64,000 bases of DNA, taken from contig NC_081414.1 of NCBI RefSeq assembly GCF_030272615.1, forward strand, positions 51,615,136 through 51,679,135. The letters are read 5' to 3'. Source of the stretch: Cryptomeria japonica (taxonomy: Eukaryota; Streptophyta; Pinopsida; Cupressales; Cupressaceae). A program made the position numbers and the translations under genes. Under the pieces are notes generated by a model. It saw only the letters and a list, made by a program, of their open reading frames with translations. It was not told the origin of the DNA and made no database searches. Shown in pieces: positions 46,939 to 62,159 of the stretch (the first letter of the stretch is position 1; the number at the start of each line of letters is the position of its first letter).

Positions 46939-47855
46939 TGTAGACACCTAAAATTGTCCACTCTAATTAAATAAATATTTTATTTATTTAATTATCTAAG
47001 CCTAATTCTTCTATTAATTAAATAAATCTTATTTATTTAATTAATTCATTTATCCTCTTCTAGCCTTATTTCTCATTTAAATAAATACATTTATTAATTT
47101 AAATTATCCTTTTCCTAAATTAAATAAATATCTTATTTATTTAATTGTCCCACTTCTTCTATTAGTTAAATAAATCTTTATTTATTTAATTAATTCATTA
47201 ACCTTTTCTACCCATGACACATGTCATTCATCTCTTAATTCATACACTACCTACCCCTTTCATTATTTTATTATTTCTTTTACCTACCCTCTAATCTTAG
47301 CCGACCTCCTTTTACACCTCTCAATCTTATCCCTCCATTTCATATTGTGTCTTCTATATAAGGAGATGCTTTCTTCATTATCAAACCCTAATCGTTCTAT
47401 GCATTCTGATAATCTTTTATGCAATTGACTACACTACGATCCTACTTGCAACCACATTCCGTTCTTTGTTGAGCTCTTGTGCACATAAAATCTGAGAGCA
47501 AATATATCAAGCAATATCAAACCCTAATCGTTCTATGCATTCTAATCATCTTTTATGCAATTGACTACACTACGATCCTACTTGCAACCACATTCTGTTC
47601 TTTGTTGAGCTCTTGTGCACATAAAATCTGAGAGCAAATATATCAAGCAAGATCAATGGAGATAGGAAGAATGGAGATCCAAACCCTATTGGACATGTGA
47701 TGGTATAATCTTTGTGATTTCATTTGATTTGCATTGTCTTAGGTGATCTTCATATGTTATGGTGCATCTTTGATGTTGTTAGGCTAGGGTTTTGTGGTTG
47801 AATTCATTTAGCCTTTCAATATCGTTATTATTGTTATCCATTTTCACCATATACA
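46939..47855 (+). repeat. Element C 3' LTR (917 bp) with a 136-bp tandem duplication
   Basis: It has the same termini as the 5' LTR and a TATA box at 47355-47362. It is longer by 136 bp because a segment containing ATCAAACCCTAATCGTTC is duplicated in tandem (about 47379-47514 and 47515-47650), downstream of the TATA box. The 5' LTR has one copy. Confidence 0.95.
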
Positions 47856-48032
47856 CTTATATATATTCGAAGGTGAATATAGTTTATGACTAATTATATG
47901 GATTATTTTAATGTGATTTATGATAAGTTGAAATATTTGAATTCTACGACCTAGCATATAGAATGATTAATTGTTGTTATATAGATGTAAGTTAAATGGT
48001 AGACAACTTGATTTTATCGATCACACATATTC

Positions 48033-48070
<38 letters not shown>

Positions 48071-50855
48071 AGGTGAAGTTGTAAATTTAATTAATACGAT
48101 TATTGTCTTATGCTATAAAAATGATTATTCATAAAACATATTTATAAATATTAGCATATATGTAAATTATGAATATATATTATAAACTTTAAATGTCTAA
48201 GTTTAATATTACTTTGCAAAAGATGATATTGTCGCATGTTAAAAATATATGTATGTTAACAAAAGGCGGCGGATTTAGTGCTAGGATATAGCAACTATGC
48301 CGCATGGCAGGTTGGTTGGCCGATTAGACTCAAGTCAAATAATACATGTGGCCAAACTAAACAAACAAAAACTGTTGGTTAACTCCAACCTAAGGACAAC
48401 GACTTGTCCCAAACTAGCTAGGAGTCGATAGGTGGCTAACACGTAGGCAAAACCATCGGTTTAGATGCAAAATTTAGAGGTTTAACGTGGAAGCCATGGC
48501 TTAGACCCGGCAATATAATCAAGGAACCCGCTAAAGACAAACACATAAGTGTTTGTGACACTTTGCCAAAATCTCCATGGAGCGATCAAACTGATATAGT
48601 CACGGTGGATGAAAGAAATAAGCCACGTTAAAACTGCAGTTTGACTTCTTCATTCCATGCAGGATTGAAGTAGACCTACAGTGGTGGCATAAAACCACAA
48701 GAAAAGATGCTTATAACTACAGTAAATAATAAGATAACAGACACATAGTACCATGAATCTAGGAATATCAACGATAGAAGGCAAATGTATAGTTAAATCA
48801 TGCATTAAAACAACAGAAATTGCATCAAGAAATGCCATCTCTATTAGATGTGGAGAAGTAAGAAGAGTTAAACATAGACTCAAGTAGTAGACTCCTAATC
48901 AATAACAATCACCGAGCCTTTGAATGGGGAGAAATCGTAGGAAATATTAGGATAAATAGAGAAGGAAGGTAGGAAGATGGACTGACTTTCACAAGCAAGG
49001 AGAGATGATAGGCTCACGAAGAAAAGAAGAGAAGATACCCTTATAGTATCAAAGAAAGAGAGAAGAGAATTATTTTGAGAATAGAGTGATAGGATAGATT
49101 GGAGATAGATTTGCAAGCGTTCAAGGAAGGCGTAAATCTATTTGGAGGAAGCGCGCTAGATGTCTCTCAACCAGTTCAAGCTTACAAAGAGGTCAAAATC
49201 TCTTTTAAATTTGGTTATTATTTGAAATAAGGAAGTGTGAAATTAGAAGATTTATATATAATGAACGATTTCATATATGATTTTGCATATGTTAATTGTT
49301 ACTAAATATGTGTTATTAATCTTTTGGAAATGATGAAAGGAAATCATTAACGTGCAATCCATTTCTTATGGTTTAAAATTCTAAGTTTATATCGCCTAAG
49401 CTCTATATATTCCCATGTGTCCTGGTTCATTTACCTCTTTTCTCAACAAATGACAACATTGATTTATTTTTATTAATATAGTTGTAATTCTTATTTTCTG
49501 GAAATCTTAAATTGCAAGCTATTTATGCATTTGGCTATTTTAAGAAAAGATTGCCTGTATTAGTATCTTGTGTAAATGGTGTTTGTAGTCAAGTTTAAAT
49601 TCCATTGCAATTCTAGTTGAGTTATCATCGTGTCCTATGTTATTATATCTCCTTGGTCAGGTGTTGTTGTATAACCTTATTGATGTGAGCCATTGTGTGT
49701 TTTGTCTAAATAGTCAATCTTGGGTTAGTGATTATGAATCCTTCACCTGTAGTTTGTCAGGATTAGGTATGGCTGTCTATTTCACCATAGAGTTCTCGTA
49801 GAGAGACCTTTCCTGTAGTGTCCTATGAGAGAGTGGCTCTTGAGTGGGGGCAGTGCCCGAAGTGGATGACATGATAACCCGTCGAAAGTCAGTTAAAAAG
49901 TGATAACCTAATAATTGATTGGGATGGGTGAGATAAATATTGATTAAGATAATGTACCTCGTGCATAGGTGAGTGCTAGTACAGGGCTCATAATGTTACG
50001 AGTAGGCTTGGAATGGAAAATTTACCACCTTGTCTTCACGGAAGAATTGGTAGGGTCCGCATGAGACTTAGATGGAACCAGAGGTTTGGGAGAGGTTACC
50101 AGGATAACCCAGAATGGGGGTTGTGACCTATGGAGGTTGTACCATGGTATCCATCTTAAGCTATGCAATGACACTCTCTCCTTAGAGTCACTTGTGTTTG
50201 TGAGTTGAGTCTCATGGATTTTTGTGGAGTCTTGTAGTTCTTTCGTATTTGTCTTATTTTTGCTTGCTTGAGGGTTTTCTACTATCTCCTAGCACGGTGG
50301 GGTGGTTCCATTTCGGGATCACATGGTCGGGTGGTAGTGCCACTTTCCATCAGATGTTCTGGAATGTATCTCCAGGAGAGGAAGGGCTTCGCTAGTGTTT
50401 ATGGGTTCGTGGTTCATGTACCAGCTCATGTTCATGATCATTGTTCAGTTGAGAACTTGTGGTCATTATATCAAACTTTTATGTAACCTTGATATTATAA
50501 CTTTGTAATCCGTGGTATTATTGGAAACCATGTATTTATGGATATTGTAAAAGGGAATGCATTGGAGTACTTTGATTCTTTCATTATGGAATTTAGATGT
50601 ATGTGTAGATTTTATCTTAAGCATTTAATTTTCCTAATTAGCTGAACAATTGGATTAACCGTGGTGTTAAGATAATCTACGAATTAATCTTTGTTGGTAA
50701 CCCTTAGGAAATCATACATTAGACTTCCGTTGTGTCGTTAAACGTGCTATCAATATGATTATGCACTTAATCTTTAAAAAAAAAATTACTACGCCCTTTT
50801 AGTTGCCTAGTTGTATTGTTTTCCTTTAGGGTTTCTAGTGGGGCATTACAAAACC

Positions 50856-53262
50856 ATTGGTTTCCCAAGCACAAAGGTGAGAAATCCAATCATCTTCTTG
50901 CATTCCTAGTTTTAGACAAGCATCTCTTAGAACAATGAATCAACCTATCAAAGAGGAGGTTTCTAAGTTCAAATTTCCAATTTTAAAGTAGGATAAGTCA
51001 CCTGAATATAATATTTTTAGAAGTATTTGAAAAATTATGTTCTTACCACTTATAGTTAAATAATATTTTTTTGAAAATCCAAACGTACTCTTTTTTCGTA
51101 GATCTAAAAGTATAGTTTTGAACATTTTAATTGCTATTTATTATTGTCTTTATTTTCACCAAAGCAAGGTCTTAGTGCCTAAATATTAGGTTGATTGCTT
51201 TCTTAAAAAATATTAAAATTTATTTTAATTTTTTAAATGTGATGTGTTAAAGGAGATATTTCATGTCAAGATGATATAATTATTTCTATATTAGATAAAC
51301 AATTAAGACAAAACATGAAGGCCCATTAAATTAATACATTTTCAATAGACTAAAATTAAAAAATTTCTCATCTAAAAAGTTTTAAAATTAAAAAATAATA
51401 ATTCATGAACTAAAGTTTCAAGTTAACAACACAAAAAAATTTAAGGAAAAAATGAATTTGTTGTCAAAAAGTATAGGCCCCTTAACCTCATTTTCAAAAC
51501 TTTTTCTAGCAATTAAATTATAAGGTTAATTTTTTAATATTACTAATCATTTACAAATAGTTTTTCACATATGAGCATCGATATGAGATCAATACAAGAT
51601 CCTTTCAAGAAACCACACTATAAACCACGTACGGAAGACCGAGAGTCACAACTCAGAAATCCACTTATTTAGAAACCACATCCACAATAAAAGCCAACTA
51701 TGGAAGACCAAGAGTCACAACTTAGGATTTGAACTTAGGTTACCGCAATGAGAATTCAATTCTTTAACCACTTAAGCTCAATCCCTTAGACTATAACGTC
51801 AAAATCATAAAATACTACATTTAAATAATAATTTACATAAACTACACTAAACAATTATTTTATTAATTTATATAATATCAAAAATCAAAATGTTTGTCAC
51901 GTTTAGATAAACTAAAAGTAGATAATTATTGCTCATTTACTTTAGAAAAGTGTGCCACAACTTTGAACTTTTACTTGGGAACATATATTTTTGATAATAT
52001 TTTTCATGGTTGAGGTTTCATAGAATAACCTATGCTAGATAGAGACTCATTGTCATACATATATGGATCTATGTTATATAATATGTTCATACTATAAAAA
52101 TATCTATTTCATTACCACCTCACATGGATATTGATTGCAATGCTTCATTACACAAAGTTTGATAGCACTACCCACATTTGCATGGAGTTCTATCACATTA
52201 CATTACTACATCATATCTATAATTTTGTCAGATTGTCACATCTTGTGGATTTTTATCATTTATATACATTATATGGACTTTTGTCACATGTTCTACATTG
52301 TGCAAACCTTATCATATTTTTTATATCAAACAACCACTTATCACATTTTTTGCATTGATAGTGTTTTTTAGACCCTTTCTAGACATTTAGTCTCCTATGC
52401 CTTTAGTTATCTTTTCAAATTTTATAGACAATTCATGTAACTTGTAGTTTGTTTTGATCACATAGAAAATATTATTTACTACACTTCATTTTGTCTTGTA
52501 GGTTTTTTATGGTATGCTTATAGCAAGGATAATATAATATTTATTTATAATCTTTTGAGACAATACCATTATGAGTATCTAATTTTTTTTATTTCATATT
52601 GGAAGAGAATGCCCATATACTTTTTCATGCATGCTTGTGTTAGATTGACACACGCACATCTAAGTGGGGGAAAATTACAATTACAAAAAATAACACACTC
52701 ATACCATTTTCTATTTAATTTTGTATGCATGTTGATGAGAATGCCTTAATGTAATAAGAATTGACAAGTTGCACACTCTTGCACTAAAAATGGCCCATGG
52801 TCTAATCCTTTTCAATCTTCATTTCATCCCTAATTGCACTTGTTCCCATATAATCTTTCCCCGTTCATCTCTATTTCATCATAATTGGCATTTATTTATA
52901 TACGTTCATTCCTAACCTCGAAATCAACACCTTATACTCATGAATCATTTCTGAGTGGTGTGAGTTTAACTTGGGTCATTCTTGAGGAGCCCAAGAATGA
53001 TACCCAAGTTTAGAAATATCAAAATCAAAATTTAACTTTCGCACCACCTTTCTACTAGCCATTATGAATTGGCCTAGCACATATATCATGATATGTTGTT
53101 ATGTCATGATATTTAAGGACATTCACTATGTACACACACAAAAAGAGAGAATAATTAAAGTGAACTCCAAATCTAAAGGGCAATAAAGTGTAAAGACCTC
53201 CATATTATGTAATTTAATGTTTGAATAATTACTAAAAGGTGTACTATGTTAGATATTGAAGT
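50856..53262. other. AT-rich non-coding stretch
   Basis: No coding region or element boundary was recognised. Short ORFs near 52131-52371 and 52555 are AT-driven and lack domains. Confidence 0.5.
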
Positions 53263-55009
<1,747 letters not shown>

Positions 55010-55029
55010 ATCATATAAGCAACACTTTT

Positions 55030-56000
55030 GCTTTCAAATGTTGTTTTCTATATTTTCCATTACCATGGATTTAGTCAACCAAGGGACCTAGAAGAACACA
55101 CTCACCTATTGAGTCGCATGGCTCCTAAATAGTGTCCCTAGACACTGCCATGATAGATTCAGAGAACAAGAAGGTAATGGTGACCAACTTTTAATGTATA
55201 CATTCTATGAGATTATTCGTGGGCATTTAGATCAATTCCTAAGACATATCAAGTTTGTGGCAATCAAGATGACCTCATAAGACTCAAAATTGAATTGCAA
55301 TTTTTTTTTCTATGCTAAATTTGCAAATGTTGTTTTCTATATTTCCTATGAGCATTGATTTAGTCCACCAAAGGATTTGACCTAGAAGAACGCACTCACC
55401 TATCGAGTTGATAAGCTCCTAAATAGTGTCCCTAGACATTGCTATGATAGATTCAGATACCAAGAGGATGAAGGCCATCAACTTTTTATGTATACATTCT
55501 ATTAGATTATTCTCAAGCATTTAGATCAATCCCCAAGATGTACCAAGTTTGTAGCAATCAAAATGATCTCAGAGAGCTCAAAATAGATTTGAAATTGTTT
55601 TCTTAGTTAAATTATATTCTTAAACATTCATGAATTTAAAACAAATATTTTCATGACAATGACAAATTGAATCAAAACAACATCAACTTCATTCTTACAT
55701 CATCAATCCTAAAACTAAAATCCTTTATTCTTTTATCTATCTTATTCATTTCACTTTAATTATTCACATGCAGTTAGATCAATACTCAAAGACACACATG
55801 TGACAATCAAAATGACCTCAGAAAGCTCAAAATAGATTCGAATTTTTTCTCTATTAAACTATATTCTTAAACATTATTAAATTTGAAACAAATACTTTCA
55901 TGACAATAACAAATTGAATTATTTAACCACATCAACATCGATCCTAAAACTAAAATCCTCTATCATTTTAGCTATCCTATTCATTTCACTTCAATTATGA
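55030..56000. repeat. Diverged tandem duplication, about 290-bp unit plus partial third copy
   Basis: Copy 1 is about 55036-55320 and copy 2 about 55326-55605. Both contain GACCTAGAAGAAC or the like, AATAGTGTCCCTAGACA and TTTAGATCAAT. Parts recur at 55770-56000 (AAAATGACCTCAGAAAGCTC and ATCCTAAAACTAAAATCCT). Divergence is roughly 10-15% by eye. Confidence 0.82.
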
Positions 56001-56039
56001 AATCCCAAATCCATTATCTACATTATTTTAAAATTGATT

Positions 56040-56420
56040 AGTGGTCTGAAGAAGCTTTGTAGCCGTGCACATCTCTACTCTCAACTAGAATCTCGACTTT
56101 CCTTGTACAACGAAATGTATGGATTTAGAATTCGGGCACGTAATTTCGTATGACGTGGCAGGCGTGCACTTCCCCTTTTAACAAAGCAATTGGATTTTAT
56201 ACCAATGGATCAAGGTCAGACAGTCGAAAAAAAAAAGAGTGCGTGGGTCCCACTTTAATACGTGTCTTGCACGACGTATTATCCGCTTTGGAAAATATGG
56301 AGCCATGCAAGCCACGTAAGTGATGTTGATTGTTGCCTCCCATGACAACTTGTGTTTTTTTAATCTTCCCCCAAATTCTATGCAAGAGATTTTTGTCCCT
56401 ACACATCCTACATAGATGAT
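56040..56420. promoter_or_regulatory. GC-richer island with ACGT elements, promoter-like
   Basis: Amid AT-rich repeats this stretch contains GGCACGTAATTTCG (about 56135), TGACGTGGCA (56151-56160), ATACGTGTC (about 56257) and CCACGTAAG (about 56314). TGACGTGGC and ACGTGTC resemble bZIP/ABRE-type sites. No adjacent gene is identified, so it may be a stranded promoter fragment or chance. Confidence 0.3.
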
Positions 56421-56485
56421 AAATATTTTAGTAGAATTTTATATTATTGCATAGGACAGATGGTTCTTTAGTTGAATTATATGTT

Positions 56486-56945
56486 GATTTAATTAATATC
56501 AATTATTTTTAATATTAAAGTATTAGTAGTTGTGATTTCAAAGTTTGTAAGCATTTTTTATTGGAAAAATACATATATTAACAATAAAAAGAATGTACAA
56601 CAAAGAGATCTTCCAAGATAAGAATCCAGAGAAGCAAGTTAAGTTTGAATACAACTATAGCTCTAACTTAAATTGTGACTTTAAAGTTGGTGGTTAGTGT
56701 TGAGGAATATGTGGTTGAATTCCATGTTCCAATAGTTGTTGAACATTTGCCGATTTAATATCTCCTTTTTTTAATATTGAAGTATTAGTAGTTGTCATTT
56801 TAAAGTTATTACTGTTTTTTTAATGAAAAAAATGCATATATTAATATAAAGAATGCACAACAAAGATATCTAGAAGTAACATAAGTTTGAACACAACTAT
56901 AACTATAACTTGAGTTGGGACTTTAAAGTTGTTGGTAGTGTTGAT
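56486..56945. repeat. Diverged tandem duplication, about 265-bp period
   Basis: Copy 1 (about 56486-56705) and copy 2 (about 56755-56945) share AAGTATTAGTAGTTGT, TACAACAAAGA-like wording and GACTTTAAAGTTG. Substitutions and indels are numerous. Confidence 0.72.
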
Positions 56946-57649
56946 CATGAGTAGTGATAATTGAATGAAATGTATTCCTTAGATTTAAAAAGCAACAAAT
57001 CATGTGATGCCACATTGACACACCATTAAAATATGAATTAGTACACAACTTTGGGTCTTAACTTTTTTGGGGTCATTTTGGACACCTCAACAAAAAGCAT
57101 GTTGTTGTGGCATCATATTTGATGTTGTGGGTCTAAAACCTTAGTTATAAGCAAGGGACTTTCCAAGTAACCTATTGTAAATTTTTTGGAGTGATTTGAA
57201 ATTGCCACATAAGATTTTGAGAGGCATGAAGGTAGGGTGCTCAACTATTGGGTCTTATCCCCTGTGTTCTTTAGAAAAAGTTTGAATAGAATCACATTTT
57301 AGATTAGGTAGAGTTTAGAAAATTAAAGTATTATATAGATTTTTAAAAAAATATTAACTATAATTTGTAGATGAGTTTGGAGAAAGAAATAATCATTACA
57401 ATATCATATATAATTTTTTAAAAAAATTGTTCATCAATTTATCATCGTTTTAAGCAATTTTTTTTTTTAATGTGTTTAGGATGAAAAAGGGATGAATAAC
57501 TCCAGCTATCAACTCAACTAGGACCAAACCTCCTTTCATTAAACATTGGAATTCAAACCACAAAAGGGGTATATTCTTGACTAACTCTTGTTTAAAGAGA
57601 TTTGAGCAACCCTTAGACTCTATTCCTTTGTTGCTTAAAAGATTGCTTG

Positions 57650-59184
57650 ATTGATTCAAATGTGAGTTAACTATGTCCTAAAGCATATAAGAATGAACAC
57701 ATAAGTTGATAAAATTGATTGATAGAGAACCTGGAAGCTATAGAACTACAAAATTGGAATAGAGACTCATAAATGCACCTGTGACTGAAAGCATAACTGA
57801 AACTGGGTGGAAACTATGGCTAGGTGCCTTGGTCCTAAATGATGCTTAGCTAAATATGGAAAGCAAATCTGAAATGCATAGCCTTTGTGTTATTTTCTTG
57901 CTAGATTCCAAACTAAACATGGAGGACTATGGCGCTAGGTGCCCTAGTCTTGGGGGACTATGGCACTAGATGCCCTACTCTCGAGGACACAAGTGCCTGT
58001 TGTTAGTGTCTAGGCCTTTTCTGTTGCAATTTTTTAAGAGTTTCTATATTTGAACACTGAATGCTTTTTTATCTTCAAATTGGGACCTAGGCATGTGACT
58101 GAACTTGAAAAAATGAAAGAAGATGGAATTGTGCCTATATAGGGGCTTGCCTCGGTCAAGCCCTCGTTTTGGTGATCTCCACCTCCACAAATAACCAAGT
58201 TGGATTTCAAAACACTAGTGTGTTGTTTGAACCTTGAGTGTGCCTAGGATTATGACGAGCATGAATGCATAAATGTAAATAAGAGTCCTACTCAAGTGTA
58301 TTAGAGTAAACCCTAAATGAGATTATCAAGGGTGATGCACGAATCAACTCAAGAATACATGAATCACATGAATGAGCTCGTAAAAAATGATAAAACTCGA
58401 AATTGAAGCCAAATTACATAAATGTAAGAATGACATTAAATTATACTAAATCCCTTAGGCAAAGGTAAGTACAAGTCAATCATCAGTCGGTGACTCCCTA
58501 TCATCCTCCAACATTCCTTGAAGCTTCCATCATGATGAATAAATGCTGATGAAAACTTGATTTTGTTGAATTATTCCTTAGATTTGCAGAACTATAGACT
58601 CTCTTTTTGCAGAGCTTTCTCATCATAAGGATTGTATATCATTGCTTACAAAATGAGGAAAGTTAACTTGCTTATACATGAGTTACAAGCTTTGAATTAT
58701 TAAAAGACTAACCTACAACAACCATATCCCAATTTGAAGACTAGATTTGGTAATGTTAAGGCAAACACATTACTTTCCCAAAATTTCAACAAAAAAATGT
58801 AAGACACTTCGTACTTTTGAATAGTGTCCTAACAAAATAGGCCCAAATTTTAAGCAAAGTGAGATAATAGCGCCCTAATATTAAATTTGAAATTTATATT
58901 AGGATTGATGACATTTAAGTAGGGAATAACGTGTTTTTAAATTTAAAAGGGTAGAACCCCAGATAAGCTTGAGATGATATAGAAGAAAGGGTACACTAAA
59001 ATAAGGGCCCAAAATGGTGTGCATTGAGATTTTAAAATAGGATAGGACTCATATTCTAGAGTTGAGGGTTAATTCAAGGCTATAAAAGGTCCTAAAATGC
59101 TTAGGGGAATGGAAAACTAAATGAGTATGAAGGAGAGTGTGAAATTGGACTCATGATTAAAGGAGTACATTTTATGACACTACA
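57650..59184. repeat. Dispersed repeat family, copy 1
   Basis: It shares ordered wording with 62160-63523: GAAACTGGGTGG, GCTAGGTGCC repeated, CTATATAGGGG, TAAAAGGTCCTA, GTGTGAAATTGGACTC and an end in CACTACA. On the minus strand it would begin TGTAGTGTCATAAAATG, an LTR-like start. CTATATAGGGG could be a promoter element. The other end is not defined. Confidence 0.6.
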
Positions 59185-62159
59185 TTATGTAACAAAAAAA
59201 AAAAGTTAATAATTGAGTTAATTATCAATTATTCACTTTATATCTTATTTTTCATTTGACAAGTCCTAGTCAAACTCAATAAGCTCTCAGTGAATGATAA
59301 CATTATTTTCTCCATTATATTTATTTTTCTTAAGAGGTTGGCTATCTAAAACATTGCATTGAGAGAAAATGTCAAATGCCAACCAAGGGAACTTGTCCTA
59401 CTTGGCAGGAGGAGCTAGAGTATACTTTAAGAAAATGATTGCTTGAAAATTTTATAAAAATCTTCGTGAGTCTACTATAAAGGAGCATAATATCCTAAGT
59501 GCTTTTTCATATTACAATTAAAATTATAGAGTGGATGGCAATTTTATATCAATTTACTCTTTGACAATTGAGAAACTCAATTTTCCTTCGAATAGATAAA
59601 TTTGTATGACGATTCAACATGTAAATGTCCTATTAATTATATTTTAAAAATAAAATGTTATAGTAGGAGAATAGGAAAAAGGCTCTATCAGGGTTTTAGT
59701 CTTGGCTTTACCTTTGTCAATTGGTGGATTCCCTTATGTCATTCATATGTTATAGTAGGAGAGTAGGAGAATAGGAAAAAGGCTCTATTAGGATTTTTTG
59801 TATTTATTACAACATTTATTAAATTGCCACACCTGGAGGCATTCCTCTCTTGAAATGTCCTCAAACTTTATTAAACTAGAAACTATTGTTGATGTCGAAG
59901 GCTTGCAAAATGTATGAGGATGACACCACCAAAGTGATGCAAGAAATTTATCCTTGCTATCTTCCACAAGTTATATCTTATGAAAGATCTCCAAATGTGG
60001 TTCTTCTCATTCCAAATTTTGATAGTACATGTTAGTGGCTTAAATTGTTTACTTTAATTAACTATTACATTGGGGAGTCCCCCCTAAATGCATGCTCAAA
60101 GAATGAGTGACCAAGGCCTAATCCCTACATGGGATCCACCTTGATGTTGGAAATCAAGGTGACACTACTACAATCTTACCTTAACAATGTGCATGCAAAT
60201 ATAAAATTATGTATCAAAGATTACCCAATATGATTTTCATGTGATTAGCACATTAAAAAATAATAGAATAAAATCAGCAACATCAAAAGTGACAAAATTT
60301 ACATTGATAAATGCTTTTGGGAAAAAAATTCACACCCATTTAGAGGTTCAAAGATTGTATTAAAATTATTTAATGAGTTTACAACAATACTTGACTTCAC
60401 TCTTAGAGTTTCAATAACACTTTGTTACTTCAACACCTTTCAAAACAACATATGAAACTACTAATCAAAGTTATCAATTTATAGATGAGCCGGATGTGAG
60501 AATACCATTGTGGTATCTCAAAACAAGATAAAATAAAACCATTTACAAAAATAATATTCCCACATCCTCATGTGCAACCTATAAATTTAGTAAAAATACT
60601 TAAATGATCACATGGCCTTCACATTGGCACCTAACCCATAGCCAATAAAATTTGGTCAATAATGAGTTCTCCATTACTCTTTGATGGCTCCAATGGCTAT
60701 ATGCACATCATGCAAACTTGGGCACCCAACTCTAGAAGACATGCAAGTGACATATGCCAACATGCATAAATATGTAAGTCCAACTATACCCCACTCCCAA
60801 AGTGGACACCTAGAAGGAATATTTTAGCAATATGCTTTGTAAACATCATCAATGAATAGATCCACCTCTATGAATGCAATTACAATTTGTCATAGGTAAA
60901 TAAATACTAAATATTTTTCACACTAACCCTGGCCATCCAAGTAGTCATTCTAAAGATCATGGAGACACATGAAAATGGCTTAGGTTTGCAAGGTTAATTT
61001 CATGTAACCTAACACTTGATGTTATCAAAACCTCACAAAAGGGTTTTTCTTTTTAACTTTGTTAAAGCCAAACATGTTAAGGTCATTCTCAAACACGGCT
61101 CTTCATTTTCCATGTGTCCCTTTTGGTTTTCACACCATAGAAATGAGACTGTCATCTTTGAAAAAAGATCTCTACTTCTTGTGTTACACTTGGAAAAAAT
61201 AGCAACCTTGCTAGGTAATGCTATTTTTATTAAAACTGATAATTTTTATTAGCTTATTTGTAAAAGTGTTTCTATGTTGAAATTGATCTCTCAAAGGGCT
61301 AAAAGGGGATCATTGACATTTAGATTGTCTAGATGCAAGACACATAATGTGTTCTTTATTTGACTTTTTCAAACAATTGCTTCCACTTCTAATCCTCTAA
61401 TTGTGAAATTAGGGAGTTCCCCCTAGTTGCTTCTCACAACAAACTTGATTCTCATCCAACTATTATTGCTCCTATAAATAAGAGGGTTGGTAAATTATTG
61501 TTAGTAAAAAAAAAAAAGAATACTAGCATTGGTGGTGCTCACCCAAAATCTTAGTTGGTAATAGTGTCTAGCCTCTAAAGTCCTAAGGGGGTGCAATTTT
61601 AAAACCTTAGGATTTAGGGTAAGCTATTATTCCCTAAACTCTTTTACAAGGTGGTGTCATGCTTTGAAATTATATATTATGGGAATCAAGGTTTTTACTG
61701 GCCTCTTTTTCAAGAATACATGGAATTTATTTTCTTGGATGAAATCCAAATTGAAATTTCAGATCATGAATCAAGATTTTCAGACTTATTTGATAGTATA
61801 TTGATTCAATTCCTCTTAATATTCTTCACAAAATTAGGTTTAGAACCTTCAACCTTTGGTAGAATGATTTCAAATGAAATCTAAACATATTATTTTATTA
61901 TTATACATTCAATAAGGTCTTTTTTTGGGTTTTCAACCCACCTTCCCATGGTTTTTTAGTTAGTCATGTTTGAGTGAATAATGTCTGGTAGCTAATCAAT
62001 GTGATGTAATTTGTAATTACCCAGTGTACTATGGGAAATAGGGTTTCACTAGCCTAAACATGTAAACTAGCGATCAAACCCAATCTCATCAATTACATTG
62101 GAGAACAACCAATAGGCCCAACTAAAAGCCTATTGGTAGAGCTAGACACTTGTAGTTTT
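59185..62159. other. Mostly non-coding, possible LINE ORF1 remnant inside
   Basis: A 40-bp direct repeat (GTTATAGTAGGAGAATAGG at about 59659 and, with an insert, about 59751) and AT-rich DNA fill the first part. The possible LINE remnant is given separately. No other gene is supported. Confidence 0.45.
61016..61460 (+). pseudogene. Possible LINE ORF1 (DUF4283-like) remnant
   Basis: The frame 61016-61252 reads MCPFWFSHHRNETVIFEKRS and LEKIATLLGNAIFIKTDNF. This resembles the P.WV..P.LP.E.W....L..IGN.LG.F..D pattern of the plant LINE ORF1 nucleic-acid-binding domain. Similarity is weak and recognised by eye only; the frame is stopped at 61252. Confidence 0.35.

Larger units (their letters stand above)
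36295..47855 (+). mobile_element. Element C: young Tat-like Ty3/gypsy derivative lacking the pol core
   Basis: Length is 11,561 bp. LTRs are 36295-37075 and 46939-47855, and the target duplication CTTAT is at 36290-36294 and 47856-47860. Order is primer site, 2.2-kb leader, gag, protease, residual integrase C-terminus, long 3' region with an antisense plant-mobile-domain gene, and polypurine tract. Outside a tandem duplication the LTRs differ at only about nine sites by eye (around 1%), so it is the youngest dated insertion here. The CX2HX4HX4C gag finger, long leader and antisense extra ORF fit the Tat/Ogre group; lineage is inferred without a tree. Confidence 0.95.
30255..50850 (+). mobile_element. 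Element B: non-autonomous Ty3/gypsy chromovirus derivative
   Basis: The left LTR is 30255-33894. The internal region is only 1663 bp (33895-35557). The right LTR is 35558-50850 with element C inserted in it. Flanks AAACA (30250-30254) and AAACC (50851-50855) fit a target duplication at four of five bases. It has a tRNA-iMet primer site, gag, a chromodomain tail and a polypurine tract, but no RT, RNase H or integrase core. By eye the LTRs differ by roughly 5%, older than the inserted element C. Confidence 0.93.
35558..50850 (+). repeat. Element B 3' LTR, split by element C
   Basis: The parts are 35558-36294 and 47861-50850, together about 3727 bp. It ends GGGGCATTACA at 50850. A TA microsatellite at about 48037-48069 and about 80 bp around it are absent from the 5' LTR. 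Confidence 0.94.

Noticed and set aside
61651-61884. 77-codon plus-strand ORF
   Set aside because: AT-driven composition and no recognisable motif; not enough to call a gene.
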